A stretch of DNA of 64,000 nucleotides from Rhyacophila brunnea (GCA_022495005.1 JAGYXB010000797.1:1488001-1552000); one strand, 5' to 3'; positions 46,439 through 61,400 are shown, numbered from the stretch's first letter. Notes: a model not told the origin generated them from the sequence alone. A program made the numbers and translations.

Positions 46439-49400
46439 ATGGGAATCCATATTATTATTCTTGGTGGAGTGGCTTTGGTGATGATAATAATTGTCTCCGT
46501 AGATTCGGCAGGTGCGTATTAAACACCTCCGTACCGTATTAGTCCAGTGTCCGTACAATAGATTTTAAGGATTGTTATTGGGCAATCTCAATCAAATAAA
46601 ATTATTTTGTTAAATAAATTTTAGACAATGAGTTTTGATTATAACTTTGACGTATAAAATTCTTTGCTATCGTAAGTGGAATTGATAGCCGTGAATAATG
46701 AATCTTTACCAATTTGAGAGCCCTATTTGCGTCACCAATTGACCCTGCTACCTGTACTTCTGTGTAGCTGTAAGAGATGGCATCTTACCAAGCTTCAAGC
46801 TCCGCCAAATCTTAAGTTATAATTATATTGAAATGCACGTCGTGTACTATCACGTGACGTCATGCAAAATCACACGTAAGTACCTAATTGATCCTGACAT
46901 ATAAACGTAGTATCTCGTGATATGCCTAATTAAAAACGGACGTGGTGCGGGGCAGTTTGGTTTGGAAGGATGTATGTTTATGTTGGCTACTATGATTAAC
47001 CTATGTAATCCCCCAAGATTTCGTTTCTGTGGGGATACTTAAAAAGAAAAAAAAATATGTGAACTAACCACGGCCATTGGAACAACTTAAAAATGGCATT
47101 TGCCATGAAATTTACATTTTAGTAGATACTGAAATATTAAAAGCAGTGATAGAAAATACTATAAAAAGGCCTAATTTTGTGCACCTGATATTAATTTTCA
47201 ACCATTTTCCAGGTATCGTTTTTATAAAAAAAATGATTAAATAACAAATAATAAAACATTTTTAATCATTTTCAAATATAAATAGCCTTACAAAACAAAT
47301 AATGAATATTTCCCATTGGCTCTACAATCCGATATGGATCTTGACCATTTCATAAAGAGTTTTCGTATTAGTTTTTATGTCTTAAGAAAAATGGGTGTTA
47401 GCCACTTGCTCAACCTAATTATGAATCGCAGTTCTCAGTTCCCAATGAGAACGACAAAATATTCATCAGTATCTCCACTGCCTTGCGTTACAAAGAATTT
47501 TTTCAAAGGGTTTTTGCAAGACGGTTTCATAGGCCCTGGCCGGATTCAAATTAACAATACGGGTAGTCGAATGGTTTTCAGCAAGGCATATTTCTCAGCC
47601 TGCTTTCATTGACTAACATCAAAAGTAGTTTGCGTGCCCTAGAAAGTCCCTAAAGAAACCTCGATACTAAATTTCTCTCGGCGTTGCTCCAACTAAGTAA
47701 TATTTTCTGTCAAAACTATCGAACTTCACGCTAATGTAAAAATGCGAGGTATCCATAAAGCCATCTAGAAAGAAAAGGAATACCTAAGAGGACCATGTTC
47801 TGAGTCCGAACACATATAGACAAATAAAATGTTGGAATTTGATGACATTAAATTTGTGCCTCCTTATATTATCGACTTATGGGAAAAAGTCGTAACCCTC
47901 GATTTTTCGAAAAGTGCTTTTATTAGATATTAACAATGTATACAACTAAATACACATTCTGTAAAAAGAAAGTAAGGCGCAAATGCCGAATTGTTATCTA
48001 AATTCAGGTTTTAATTGAGCTTTAATTAAGTTTTAATTCAAGGAAAAAAGCATTTACCTTCAATTGTAATGATTTTTCTGTAATAACTATTATTAAATCG
48101 AAAAGATATTACACCAAATCATCAATCATCATGCACCCAATGTCTGTGCCTATTTTTTTTAAATATTGAACCAAAATCATTCAAAAAAACATTTTTTTGC
48201 CCCTCCTGTAAAATTTGTTCTGTGAGGGTTACGCCCCTTTTCTTAAACACGGTCGATATGTACCTGAACCACGCGGCTTAAGCGTCAGCTTATAGCGTCG
48301 TGTGTCCCAGGTTTGAATCCTGGGTCTGGCAAGTACACATATTGTTTTTAATTTTGTGTATGAGTCACAGTATGGACCTAATAGGCTGAGCAAGTGGCTG
48401 ACATCCATTTCTCGTAAAAACAACATCTTTTAATACAAACCTCTACTCTGTGAAGGCCCATATCGGACATGGTCAAAAAAATGTACCTACATCTAATAAT
48501 AATATACGTTTTTTTGATTTGAAGATGATTGCCCTCCGCCTGTTTTAAGCGGATCGGGTTCCAAAAACTTTGTTGATAAATTACCTACTCCATACAACCT
48601 ATCTTTGGTTCTCTACTCTACAAATCCACCTGAACAGGTATGCATTTTTTATATGAACCTACTATTCGTGCAATGTCATTATAATAATCATGGCCCCCAC
48701 AAAGGGGGGGGCTGACAGGGCTCTTGCCTGGGGGCCCGGGCTCAGGAAGGGCCTGGCGTGGCGAATCGACCAGATAAGTGATTTAAACAAACATCACAAG
48801 TTCTCTCGAGCAGTGAAAAAAGTCGCCTGCGGCGCTATTTATCTTCAATATTATTATTATTTAAAATTATGTGGTTGTACGATACAATTATTAATTGTGT
48901 ATCGATACTCTACAACTCCATAATTCAAATAGATGAATTTAAATATACAAAAAATACTAAATATAGATACCAACAAATTAATTTTACCGCGTACACCATT
49001 TGGAAAACGCTACTGTAGAGCGTCACACTGCCTTAATCTTTTACGATAGGTAGGGGGGCCGTCAAAGATTCTAGCCTGGGGGGCCGCTTCAGGATGTGGG
49101 AGCCATGATAATAATCGTGAGGTTGCTGCCAAAAGTTGATAAGTCGATAATAATTTAGGTATTTAGAGTTGACAACGGATCATGTGTTTACGTAAAATAA
49201 ATACGTATGATTGAAAAAAAACCAAGGCACATAAAGCACAAAGAAATTAGCATTATATATAAGACATGTCAAACTCTCAGATTGCAATTGAGGCGTGTAT
49301 TTTCAAAGTGAACTTATTCCACTTCAACAAATATTTAGCAAAAGCCAAAAAAACTGTTTACGGTGTTGATGTTACATAATATGTTTTTTGTATTGGAATA

Positions 49401-52400
49401 AGTTACTTTTTTAACTAACACCTAATTTTAAAGTTGATTTTTCACTGGATTAAATGTTATTAGGTTCTTCTATACAAAAAATACTTGTTCAAAATTTTAT
49501 CCTTTAAATTCTGGCATTCATAACTCATTTTTGTCAAATAGTGGAATAAGTTCACTTTGAAATTACACCCCTCAATTATTCCTTAACATGAATTCGAGAC
49601 TTACCAATTTTTGGCAGAAACCCTACAATATATTTTATTCGGAGTTCACAGCTCTTCGCCATCGCCGACGGTCATGTACCATACCGCGCTTCGTAATGGT
49701 TAATTTGTTGTTCTTCCATATAAATTCCTTTGTCATGAAGTGATTTAAAGCTGAAAGATGAACATGGACTTTGATTCTTATTACCTGGTGTGAGATTTTA
49801 TTTTTGACATACAGGGGAGGACTTATAGTATTTGTAAAAATTAGCAGTTCTAAAATATTATGATCTAAGTATACATATTTATAAAGGTCAGCATAATAAA
49901 TTTAATGTAGGTAGACTTTAGGTTGCTTTCCTGACAAAACCTTTAAATAAAAGAAGTCTAAAAAATCGGTCAAGAACAATGTTCCCTCTAAGGCAGGGGG
50001 GGGCAAACTTTTTGGATGGAGGGCCAAATTCAAGAATTCAAAATGAGCGGCGGGCCGCAAGTAAAATACCATTTTTAAATATACACTGTTTATTATCACG
50101 AAAAATAAACATTACAAAAAAATAATGAGAACAATGAAACTGTTGTACATTTTTGAACATTTTTTAAAATTCAGGTGTTAATTTTGTAGTTGATATTTTC
50201 AAAACTACTTGTAAATGGGTATCGGAGATATTTAATCGTAAAGAATTTTTATTGAGGTTCATGATCGAAAATGTTTGTTCACATATATAGGTTGATCCAA
50301 AAATAACGAACATTTTTCATGCATAATCTTTAAGTTGGTCGAATTTGTCTGAATTAAGGGCATTGTAAAATTTGGAGATTTCTTCACGACGATGCAATTC
50401 TCTTAAATCAGTGTCACACTGCAGATCAATAATCTCAAGTTGTAGCTCTGTCGGCACACTATCAATATCTATTGAAATCGATGTTTAGCGTAGAAAATAG
50501 TGGTTACATAGTGTGAGACGAGACGCAATGAAGACGTACTGAGATAATACATCTACGAAACAATAAATCCTTCAAATTTTATTCTATTGTCAATATTTTT
50601 TTAAAAAGTTATTCGTAATCAGAAGTACAATTAATGGTGGCGGGCCGCAAAAAAATACCCGGCGGGCCACATGCAGCCCGCGGGTCGCAGTTTGCCATCC
50701 CCTGCTCTAAGGTGTGCGCGTGTGCGCGCGCACACCTACCAAAATGTGTCCGCACACATATTTTCATCCCCGCACAGTTCTCACACAAAAATATTGTAAA
50801 AGAATGTTTCCTTTGCCAGATTTTAGTAATAATTACAGGTGTGTTCACTGTACGTAACAAACAATTCAAGTGAACAATACGATTGCTTGCACAATTACAT
50901 ACATAGTACAATTATTATTATTAATTATAGAAAACTTATCTTCTAAAAATGTCAAAAAGGAGTGGATGTGATTTATTTCAAATGCGATCAATAAGAAGAA
51001 ATCCAGCGATAAATTTAAATTAGATCGTCAAAACAATGTATTCGCAAAAAGTAAGAATTGGTGATATATTTATTAATTCGGAAACAGATGATTGTGTCAA
51101 ATGCATCATATGCTCTGTAGCAAATATGCAAAGGATAAGTCACATCTCAAAAGAAGTGGATTGAATGGAGGTTATTTAAAAAAGGCATTTAAGTCAAAAA
51201 GTACAGCGGATGCGGGATGCTGTTACAAAATTCATTTTTTTAAAGAGGTGGACTTTTGAAAATAATGACGGAACCACCCGAAGAACGAAAGAATAGGATT
51301 GAGATCGCTGAGCGCAAAAAATCTGTTTGCGATCTAGTCAAAGTGTTAATTGATACTTTACAATTGGTTATAAAAATAAATGCGTCTATGTTTAATGTAC
51401 AAGATATTCATAATCATGTTAACGAACACAGATATTTCCGAAAGCTGGCGATTTGACGAATTACGGAAGTCTCAGTTATATATCGACTATAGAAAGGACA
51501 AAGGCCGTAATCCTCAGTTTTTTAAAATAGTTTTTATTACATAATAACGTTGTAGACGACTAAATACACGTTGTGTCCAAAGTATGTGAGCTGCAAATGC
51601 CGATTTATTATTTTACTTAACCATAATTTTTGTGGTTTTTTTTTATTATTAACTCAATAGGGATATAAAAACCAAATTATTAATAAAATTATCATGCATT
51701 TTAAGGCGATGTCTATTTTTTATTTTAACGTTGACCGAAAACCACAACAAAAACATTTTTGTACCTCCTGTAAAATTAATGTAAGTAATGATTACGCCCT
51801 TTTTTCTTTCCACAGTCGATATATTAATTGTTAATGAAAATACTGATATATCTGTGCAAAAATGATAATTTTGTACGTTAATTACGAAATTAGTAAATAC
51901 CTTAAAAATATAAGTTTTGATGGAAAATTGTATGTGTGTGTTTGTGGAGGGGGGGGGGGTGTAAATTTACCGCACCGGGTGGCGAGTGACACTGCTCAGA
52001 TGCATTGATGATCCGCACACACAATAGAAAAAAAATGAGGGAACGTTGGTCAAGAACAATATGTAGTCAAGCTTGCTGATTGTTTCAAATTTAAATACCC
52101 AATATTTTTGTTTTAATTAATTGTAACACAAATATTTACCGGTAAATTCCTTTAACTGGCTACCACACTTATTCGTCGTAAACCGTCTGTCAGTGGCGAA
52201 GGGTGACTTTTGGAAAGAAGTGGAGATATGAGAAAAAATACACTTGTCAGGTATACTTACGGGCAATAAGAAGATAATCCGATATTACTTCTGATGAATA
52301 TGATACACACTAATGACAACGACACACTAAATCGATTAAATTTCAATAGCTCACTGACGAAATATAATTGAACGGTGAGCTTAAATTATGTATTTGCCTA

Positions 52401-55400
52401 AACATTCATACACGCAATATACACTCTTTCTTGTGATTCTACCGAGGCTTTGACTGCGACTCATTGTCATGTCGCCTCTTTTCTTCTAGAAGGGGATCCG
52501 TCGATCAGGTCTTCACTCCTATTCTGTTAAATAACTTTACAATTTTGCCTAGCTCTTCCGTCTTACCCACCGCCAGGACACCTTTCAATTCGTCGACATT
52601 CTCATAGATATCCGCAATTCGCAGTTGTACTCTGTGAAGTTCATATTGAGGGCATTATCATGGTTTGATTTGTGTGGGGGGTAAGGAATAGGTATGGATA
52701 TGGGAGGTGGGTAGGATTGTATGGATAGGAAGGGAATTGGAAGGGAAGTATGTAGGCAGGTGCGCCTGGGTATGGTGCGTGGAGATGGGATAGGATAGGG
52801 ATAGCATGAGACTCGGGGAAATAGGAAGCAGGGTCGTGGGTAGATTGACTAATACCTCTTTAGACCCCTGCTACCTGTCCGGTTACTATACTCATTCGTG
52901 TGATGTTCCTAGATTAATGAAAGGGCATAATGAATAAGGAATTATAATGATGATCTCGGTTTGAGCGCCACTCTATGATGATGCATAGAGACAATAGTGA
53001 TAAGGATAATTAAATAAAAAGCAAGTAGAGAAATTTCAACAAATGTTTAATTAATGAATGAGTTTACCTTGCGGGCGACATTGTATAAAATTGTATAATT
53101 ATTTATCAAATGAATTCGAGCGCCTAACGCGATATAATATTCAGACATAGGTAGAATTAAAATCAAAAGCTAGTTCGAATCAAAGGCTAGTTTGGTGAAC
53201 CGTAACATAAAAAGAACAAAAATCAATACCAAATATAAAAATATGCTCTTCAGTTTCCATCGCGGTCCTTGAACGTGCCGGGTCTCCTGGCCTGTTGGGG
53301 ACGTTCTTCAGTGGGCCTTCATCAACGTCTCCAAAACGTCAGGACATCAAGGCCATGTGCCTCGGTTCCCGGGACTCGGAACTCGAGAAACACGTCTGCT
53401 TCGCTTGAAGGCTAAAAACTGAGAGACTCCTTGCCGCTCGCCTTTCTGTTCTCAAGCCGCTTTTATGTTTTTAGCGCCGGAAATAGTTCGACGAACTGCG
53501 TACGAACTATCCGGCGTGCTCCTGTCCATTTTTTGCGTAGTGTGGTCAACATAAAAATAGTGTGTCATGAAAATAACATGACAGCATTGTAGTGCTTTAT
53601 GTACAATGTCCTCTAAAACATGACATTCATCGCAGAGTTGCAATTCGTTTCTTCCCATGAGGACATCAAATCTTTTGCCCATTGTGTGCCCTGTTCTTAG
53701 CCTCAGTAGCTAAGCTCATTCCTCATCAAATGAGACTCTACAAACCAGGGCACCTCCCATGGTGATGGTAGAATAGACTTACTCCATTTCCTTTTTTCTA
53801 ATGATGCCCTATGGTGGAAATCTGTCCACATACTTTGGCCCGTTTTCTTTATAGCCTCATACGCTCTTTAAATCTCATCTTTGAAAAAACATTATGTATC
53901 AGTTCCACAACAATTTACAATTTTACCAGGTAGGTATAACTAGATATTCTAAAATACTTATATATTTTAAACACTGATGCATGATTTAGGTACAATATCA
54001 GATAATTTATCGACATTCGGAAAACACAATAAATGCTGAATTTATATCACAACTCAACTGACATGATTGCAGTTTTGTTTATTTTTTTTATTTTATCTAT
54101 TTTTCTGAGAACTTAGGCTTTCAATAATCTCTTAGTATGGAGCCTTCGCCACTGGAGTCTATATCCATTAACCTAACACACTGCTGAAAATAATTAATTA
54201 TCTCAAGAGGCTTTCTGGACTTCGGCGAATAGGTACTGATAGATTTTTGTGTTTCCTGACTGATTCCGAAAAATCCAAATAAAATAAAGATATATTACAT
54301 AATGATAAAATTTTATTGTAATTAAATCGACTGTGTTTAGGAAAATGGGCGTAACCCTCACATAGCAAATTTTACAGGAGGGGCAAGAAACGCTTTTTTA
54401 ATGATTTTGGTTCAATATTTTCTATTAAATAAAAACATACATTGGGTGCATGATGATTGATGATTTGGTGTAAAATCTTTTCGATCTAACAATAATTAAA
54501 GAAGTTATTACGGAAAAATCATTAAAATTGAGGGTAAATGCTTCTTTCCTTAAATTAAAAGTTAATTAAAGCTCAAATAAACCCTGAATTTAGATAATAA
54601 TTTGGCATTTGCAGCTTACTTCCTTTTTACAGAACGTGTAATTAGTCGTATACATTGTTAATATCTAATAAAAGCACTTTACGCCCTTTTTCCTAAACAC
54701 AGTCGAATATCTCTTTTAATCAGTACTAGTTTCATATTAATAAAATAAAATTATTTCACCATTTTTGAGTTAAAACTATCTTATTGTGTGACATTTTTTA
54801 TGTAAATATCATTTTTAAATAATTATTCTGCTTTTTAAGACAATTTTCAGGTTATCAGACCCAATGTCAGACTTATTGGATTGCGAAAAATTTAACCGCG
54901 ATCTTCCTATAACAATCTTCCATCATGGATTTCGAACCAAGTCGTGTCTTCCAGTCATGAAAGAAATACCTGCTGGCCTACTTCAGCTTAATATCACCAA
55001 CGTCCTTGTATTAAATGTATCGGATTACATGAATGGTCCATATCATAAGGCCGTTTATTATATAGAATATATTGGAGAAATAGAGGGCCTCTGGCTTGCC
55101 GACTATTTTAGCATGGGTAAGAATTTTTAGAATATTGAAATAAATAAACGAGACGTGAATACAAATTACAATTTTAATACATTCAGATGTTTCTACGGGT
55201 GCGTAAGTCAACTATCACAGCGTCCTCATTTGTATCAGTATAAGGTTCAACAATACGTTTTCCATCCTATTATGACTCTATCCAACTGCACAATCAGTAT
55301 GCCACCCTCTTTTTCAATACCCTAGTTTGAAATTCCTTGTTTTTTACAACGTTTTTCTTAGCTCGTATTCTTCTTTTTCCGGTGGTTCTTTGTCCGGTAC

Positions 55401-58400
55401 AAATCTTGCAATCGATTTTAAACTAACTTCCCGACTAGCTAGACATTTGAAACTTTTATAATATATCAGAATACGATGCCAATGCATTTTTTTAGAATTA
55501 TAAATTTTATAACTTTTTATTTCAATTTAATTTCTTGTAGCTGTTAACAAAGAAATCCATTTGATTGGCCACAGTCTTGGAGCTCATTTAGCAGGATTTG
55601 CAGGAAAAAGTTTTACATCGGCTCTTCCGAGAGAAGAAAAAATCGCAAGAATCACTGGATTGGATCCAGCTGGTCCTTACTTCGAAGGAAAACCAACAAC
55701 TAGCAGATTGTGCAAGAATGATGCTAGCTTTGTGGCCGTAATTCATACGAATGCAGGAGGCCTCGGAATTAAGGACGCGTTGGGTAAGTTTTATCATTTG
55801 CTTTAGTTTTACGAAACAATTTAAATTACTACCATAAAAGACCAGGCGTGCGCACGGCGTTTAGGGGGGGGTCGGCTCCGGACTCCCCCCCCCCAGGTAC
55901 GGGTTATTAAGGTAAATAAAATATACTTTCTCATTAAGACTCCATGGCTTAAATGATTTAGCTTGTCTTCTCTACGGATTGGCCCTACTGCAATATTTAC
56001 TTTAGAAAGGAAATCATATTAATAATTAAGGTATTTAATATTCTGTGATGTAATACACATAAACCAACAGTCAATAATAACGCAATTTGATAAACATTTC
56101 ATGTAAGACCCACTAGTTTAAATTGTCGTAATTAGACAGGACCCTCGTAGCATAATTGGTTAATGCAACAGTTGACGTGATACCAGTGGTTATATAGGTT
56201 CAAATCCCGTCGAGCTTCGTTTTTTTTTCAAATATGATTTTTTCTAGCGGGTATGTATCTCAGATGTCTTCAAGTTATGTATGTTCAATGATAAATGTAT
56301 GGCGATATTGCATATTATTACAAATTGAATTAATAGGTATTTACATAGTATCAAGTTATAGCAAACTCTGTAAATCGATGACGGCGACAATAATCTTTGT
56401 ATTTCTGTTTTCACTCAGTCAGTTAATAGCAGACTAATGATTACAATAATTATAAGTTAATAATAGCGACGTCCCGTGGGGGTACCGTGGGGGGGGCGGC
56501 AGATACTTGAAGGGCGGCAAATCGAGGAGAATCATTAGGTATTATAGAAATAGTAACCTAAACTTAGTAATGTTGGAAATATCTTTCCATTAAAAAATCA
56601 ACTCACTGGTTGGAAACAAAATGTATCAATAATTATTAACATACAAAGTTTAACAGGGATCTATTTTTGGTGGCTTTGCGATGTCTAGTTTACTTCCGTT
56701 GTCCTTGGTGACTAGCATTGACACGTGCAGATTTTTGAACTATAGGTAGGTTCATATTTGCCTAGTTTAAAATTTATCCATTAATTAGCCTAGTTAATAA
56801 TTTAGCATTTCGCTAGTGCTTGCCCAAAGTGCTCGCACTAGACGCTCAGAATTAAAATATAATTTTCTATTTTTTACGTTATGTAGTATTTTTAAGCAGT
56901 CAAAATGCAACCATTATGTAAAGATATCCATCATCATCAGCCGGGGTCAATCCACTGCTGGATGAAGGCCTCCCCAAGCTTTCTCAAACTCTCTCGGTCC
57001 TGTGTCGTTCGCTGCCACGTATTTCCGCCAAACTTTACCAGTTCATCAATCCAGCGGCTTTTAGGGCGACCTTGTGGCCGTTTCGTACCCCTTGGGTACC
57101 ATTGGATGACGGCATTTGTCCAGCGGCCGTCCTTTCGGCGAGCAATGTGCCCCGCCCATCTTTATTTCACCTGTTTGGCAACGTCTATTACATCGCGTAC
57201 TCTTGTCTGCTTCCTAACCCATTCGTTTCTCTTGCGGTCCTTTCGCGTGATGCCCAACATGCACCTCTCCATGCCTCGCTGTGTGACTCTTAGCCTTTGG
57301 ATATCTCTCGTGTTGAGGGTCCACGTCTCGCAGCCATACGTGAGCACGGGTAGCACACATTGGTTGAACACCCTACGCTTAAGACATAATGGTAGGTCAC
57401 TCTTGAAGATACTATTCAGACGTCCGAAAGCACTCCATCCCAGCTTTGTTCTTCGAGCAATTTCATCGTGCATGCTTCCGTCTATGGTCACCTGCTGTCC
57501 GAGATAGACGTAGCTGCTGACTTGCTCGAGTTGGGTGCCAGAAATACAGATAATCGTAGGGTCCGAAAAACAGTTACTCATCACTTTTGTCTTTGAGACA
57601 TTAATCTTTAGACCAACCGTTTGACTGACATCCGCGAGTTCTTGCATTCTACCTTGGAGGTCTTTCGGGTCTTGTGAGAGTATAACAATATCATCTGCAA
57701 AGCGCAGGTGACTGAGGTGCTCTCCATTAATTGGAACACCTTTTTCCTCCCAATCAAGTTTCCTAAATAAGTCCTCAAGAGTAGCGGTGAATAGTTTAGG
57801 TAAAATGGTATCACCTTGCCGGACACCTTTGTTAATGGGGAATTTACTCGACCGTTTGTGGAGTTTCACGCATGCTGTGGCATCACTGTATATACTGTTC
57901 AATATGTTTATGTAGCGTCTGGAAATTCCTTGGTTGCTAAGGGCGTCTATAATTGAGAATTTTTTGATGGAATCAAACGCCTTTTCATAGTCAATAAAAC
58001 CAAGATATAATGGCAATTTGTATTCTTGGTAGCGCTCTATGATTTCTCTGACGACCTGTAAATGATCCATAGTACTGTAGCCTCTTCTGAATCCGGCTTG
58101 CTCTCCTGGTTGGTTCTCGTTTAGAACTATTTCGAGACGGTTTGAGAGTATTTTCGTAAAAACCTTATACAGAATTAGCAGTAGACTAATTGGTCGATAG
58201 TTTTTCAGATCTTCAGTGTCTCCTTTCTTATGGAGAATAATAATGGAGGCATTTTTCCATGACTCTGGGATGTTCTCTTCGTGCAGACAAGAAGTGAACA
58301 GACGTGCGAGCACTTCGCTCACCGTCCTCCCGGCCCGTTTGAGAACATCGATAGTCACCCCATCTTCTCCCGGGGCTTTTCCACACGTCATGCACATTAT

Positions 58401-61400
58401 AGCATATTCCACCTCTGTGGTAGTAACCTTGGGAAGAGGATCTCCATATCCCCCGTTCACCGGAATATCTGAATTGATGTCAGTGTCATTAGCGGCTTCT
58501 CCCTTAGGTCATTTGGTCATTGACCTTCCAAAAATAAATATCTTACAATCTATGTAGGTTATAATCTAAGATGTAGGTACAATGTCTTATAATTATCGGT
58601 TAACTCGTCAACTCGGGACGCACGCTAACCGTGTGTATAAAATTTAAACAGAAGGAATCACGATCGGTTGCTGTGTAGTGTATACCTTGGGTCATTTCGG
58701 AACCTGCCGGGATAAAATATTTATAAATATTTCTCTTTCTCTCTCATTTTTCCTATGTCAGACGAAGAGAAGAACAAAACCTTTTTCTTTTTCTTCATAT
58801 TATTTTGTCGCCGTATTAGGCGTGACTTTGGTCATTGCCAGAAATGAAAGAGATGTAAATTTTCAATGTGTTAAAATGAAACAGGTATAAAATTAGCGAG
58901 CGTGTTTTGTTTTGGTAAACCTTTTTATACTTATTTGTTATCGCTTCCTATTGTTTAAAATTTGCATTTGCAATTTCAATGTTTGTATGCAGTTTAGTTT
59001 AAATCCAACCTTTGAGTAATACGCATTGATTGGATTCATTGTGTTAAACCATTGTATACAAGTTATCGCTTAAAATGTCATCTGCCATATTTATCATAAA
59101 ATTTACCTTCTAATAAAATCAGTGGAAATATAAAAAGTGTTTTATATATATAAATGATCCCGCCGTTCCATATCAGTACACAACACTTTTTCTGACAGTG
59201 ACAGTTAAATGAAAAATGAAGCTAAAAAGCTACGGTATTTTATTAAATGTGTTTGATTGTTTGATGTGAAATGGACATTTTTTGAAGAGTAAGTAGGTAC
59301 CTATCTATAACAATTTCTAGCACTTTTTTTATAATGTTTTAAAACCCAATTTGCAATACGTTTTTTAAGTATACAACGAAAAGCCAAGCTCCAATAATAT
59401 TATTACTTATTTAAAAATGACCCCCTAAGTGTTCTACCTAGGGCCGCCAATGGTCAGTGTCATCTTTGTATAGAGCGCTGTAAAACTCTACAACAGTGTC
59501 CAGTAGATGATCCCAGTTACGCACGATACTTCCATCTTGCGCTTTTAGTGTCGTGATCTGCCGTCTCCCTATTGACAGATGCTGCTTGTTCTTATGTAAG
59601 CTCCTTCCTGACGCAACAATTGATTCAACAAAGTTTATATTGAACTTACGAAGATCTTCTCGTATGTTTTTACGTAGAGTTTTGCACAGCGTGGAGTATT
59701 CGAGACCATTTTCAACTTGTTGCTCGCTTTTTGTACTCCTACGCAGCTTCATAAGATCCAACGTTTCCTTTGAAAGTTTGCTTACTTGTTCAACCACAGC
59801 AGCAATTGTCTCTTCCGAAGAATCTATAATTATTTTTGTTATTGCCTCGGTGTTTTGTAGGGAAATGGGGTCATTTTCAGCCTGAAAAGCCGCTAACCCG
59901 TTCTCCAGCTCTTGTTGGAATTTGACTCTGCTTCTCAAGCCCCTGCGGACTCTGGGCTTCTGCATCAGCTTTGATCTTTCATGTTTGATGTTAAATCGTA
60001 CTTTACACCTAACCATTCGGTGGTCGCTGCCAGTATTAAATCTGTTATTGACTGTGCAGTCTAGAAAAATATCCTTCTTGTCGGTGAGGATGTAGTCGAT
60101 TTTGCTGGTTCGTTTTGCTGGGCTTCGCCATGTCCATTTTCGGGAAGGCTTCTTTTTGAAGAATGAGTTCATGATGTAGAGATTGTGGTTTTCCGCAAAC
60201 TCCACTAACATGTCTCCTCGGCCATCCCTGGTGCAATGTCCAAAGTGCCCGATCGCTACATCATCCTGGTGTTGAGATCCGATTCGTGCATTAAAGTCCC
60301 CGATGATGATAGTGAAGTTCATAATTTAAGTTCTTTTAAAGAAACACTAGGTCACTTGATGTTAAAATACATAATAATATACAAATAAATTATCACGAAC
60401 ATGTATCAACTTTACCTATGAAACGTAATACCATCTTCTTGCTTATCAGTACGGCTACCACATTTTAATACAACACACAGAACCATCTTTTCTACTTAAT
60501 TAACTAAAAATATTTACCACTGACTTTATGTTTAACACAAAAAATAGCAATTTTAGCAACACGGTTATCGACGCTTAGTTAAGCAATAAAGTAAGATATG
60601 GCGGCAACACCGTAGCAAACTATCTCCCACATCCGTAAACCTTTTATCTTACTCTAGCGCGTGTCGCAGAGATTATAAGGGTGCCGAATACTTTCTCACT
60701 CGCACTTATGAATCGTTTTTGTTCAGGCCATGATCCAAATATTTTTGCCTGTCACTCGCAAGTGACCCACCACTAGATCCGACTTCCTCACCATCCCTTA
60801 AAAATAATTACAGTCCACTTAAAAGCTCAACCACAAATTATAAATTCAAAGCGTTCACGACATGACTCAAAATAAGTGTTATTATTTTTTTAAATAAAAA
60901 TACAGAGAAATTTGAGTTAAAAATACAATAAGTAATAAAATTAGAAATAAAATAAGAAAAAAAATAAAGTTAAATAACAAAAATAAAAGTAAAAGTAGAT
61001 CGAAGCACACAGAGTGAACTATTGATAAACCCTATCTCAAAATTTTATAAATCAACGTCTACCTAAATTCACCTCACGTAAGTGGAATCTATCAATATTC
61101 GAAGCGATTTCATTAAACATGGTTATTGCTCTCCCAACTGGCATCACTAATGGCAGGTTAGTTCTGCACCTTGGGATAACAAACAACGGATGCCCTCAAT
61201 TCCTAAGGTAATTATCTGAGACACAGAGGCCAACACCACCAAGAATGGCAGAGTTCACATTTACGCCACGTATAAGTCGGAAAAAATATGTAGCTAAATA
61301 AATATTCCTTCTAAATTTGCTACAGTATGTAGGTAAGCATGCCTAAGAGAAAGTCAGTCGGATAGAGCCACAGATAATATCCATACAGCCGAAAGTAAAG

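Larger units (their letters stand above)
56932..60318 (-). mobile_element. RTE-type LINE, 5'-truncated and interrupted
   Basis: Inserted in the THAP repeat; the 3' end on the minus strand finishes with WIDPG, a stop and an ATG-ATG tail, the short (GATG)n-type tail typical of RTE elements. The 5' end is truncated within the endonuclease. A three-base CAT is shared at both junctions. Contents: endonuclease frame 59438-60318, a 963-bp insertion 58490-59452, reverse-transcriptase frame 57162-58489. Confidence 0.8.
56820..60730 (-). repeat. THAP-exon repeat, copy 2, split by LINE
   Basis: The parts 56820-56931 and 60319-60730 together align in reverse with 3040-3558. The split is exactly at a LINE insertion. 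The THAP exon copy is at 60416-60486. Confidence 0.65.

Noticed and set aside
56905..57507. 200-codon plus-strand open frame
   Set aside because: It is the antisense of the LINE reverse transcriptase and has no protein motif of its own.
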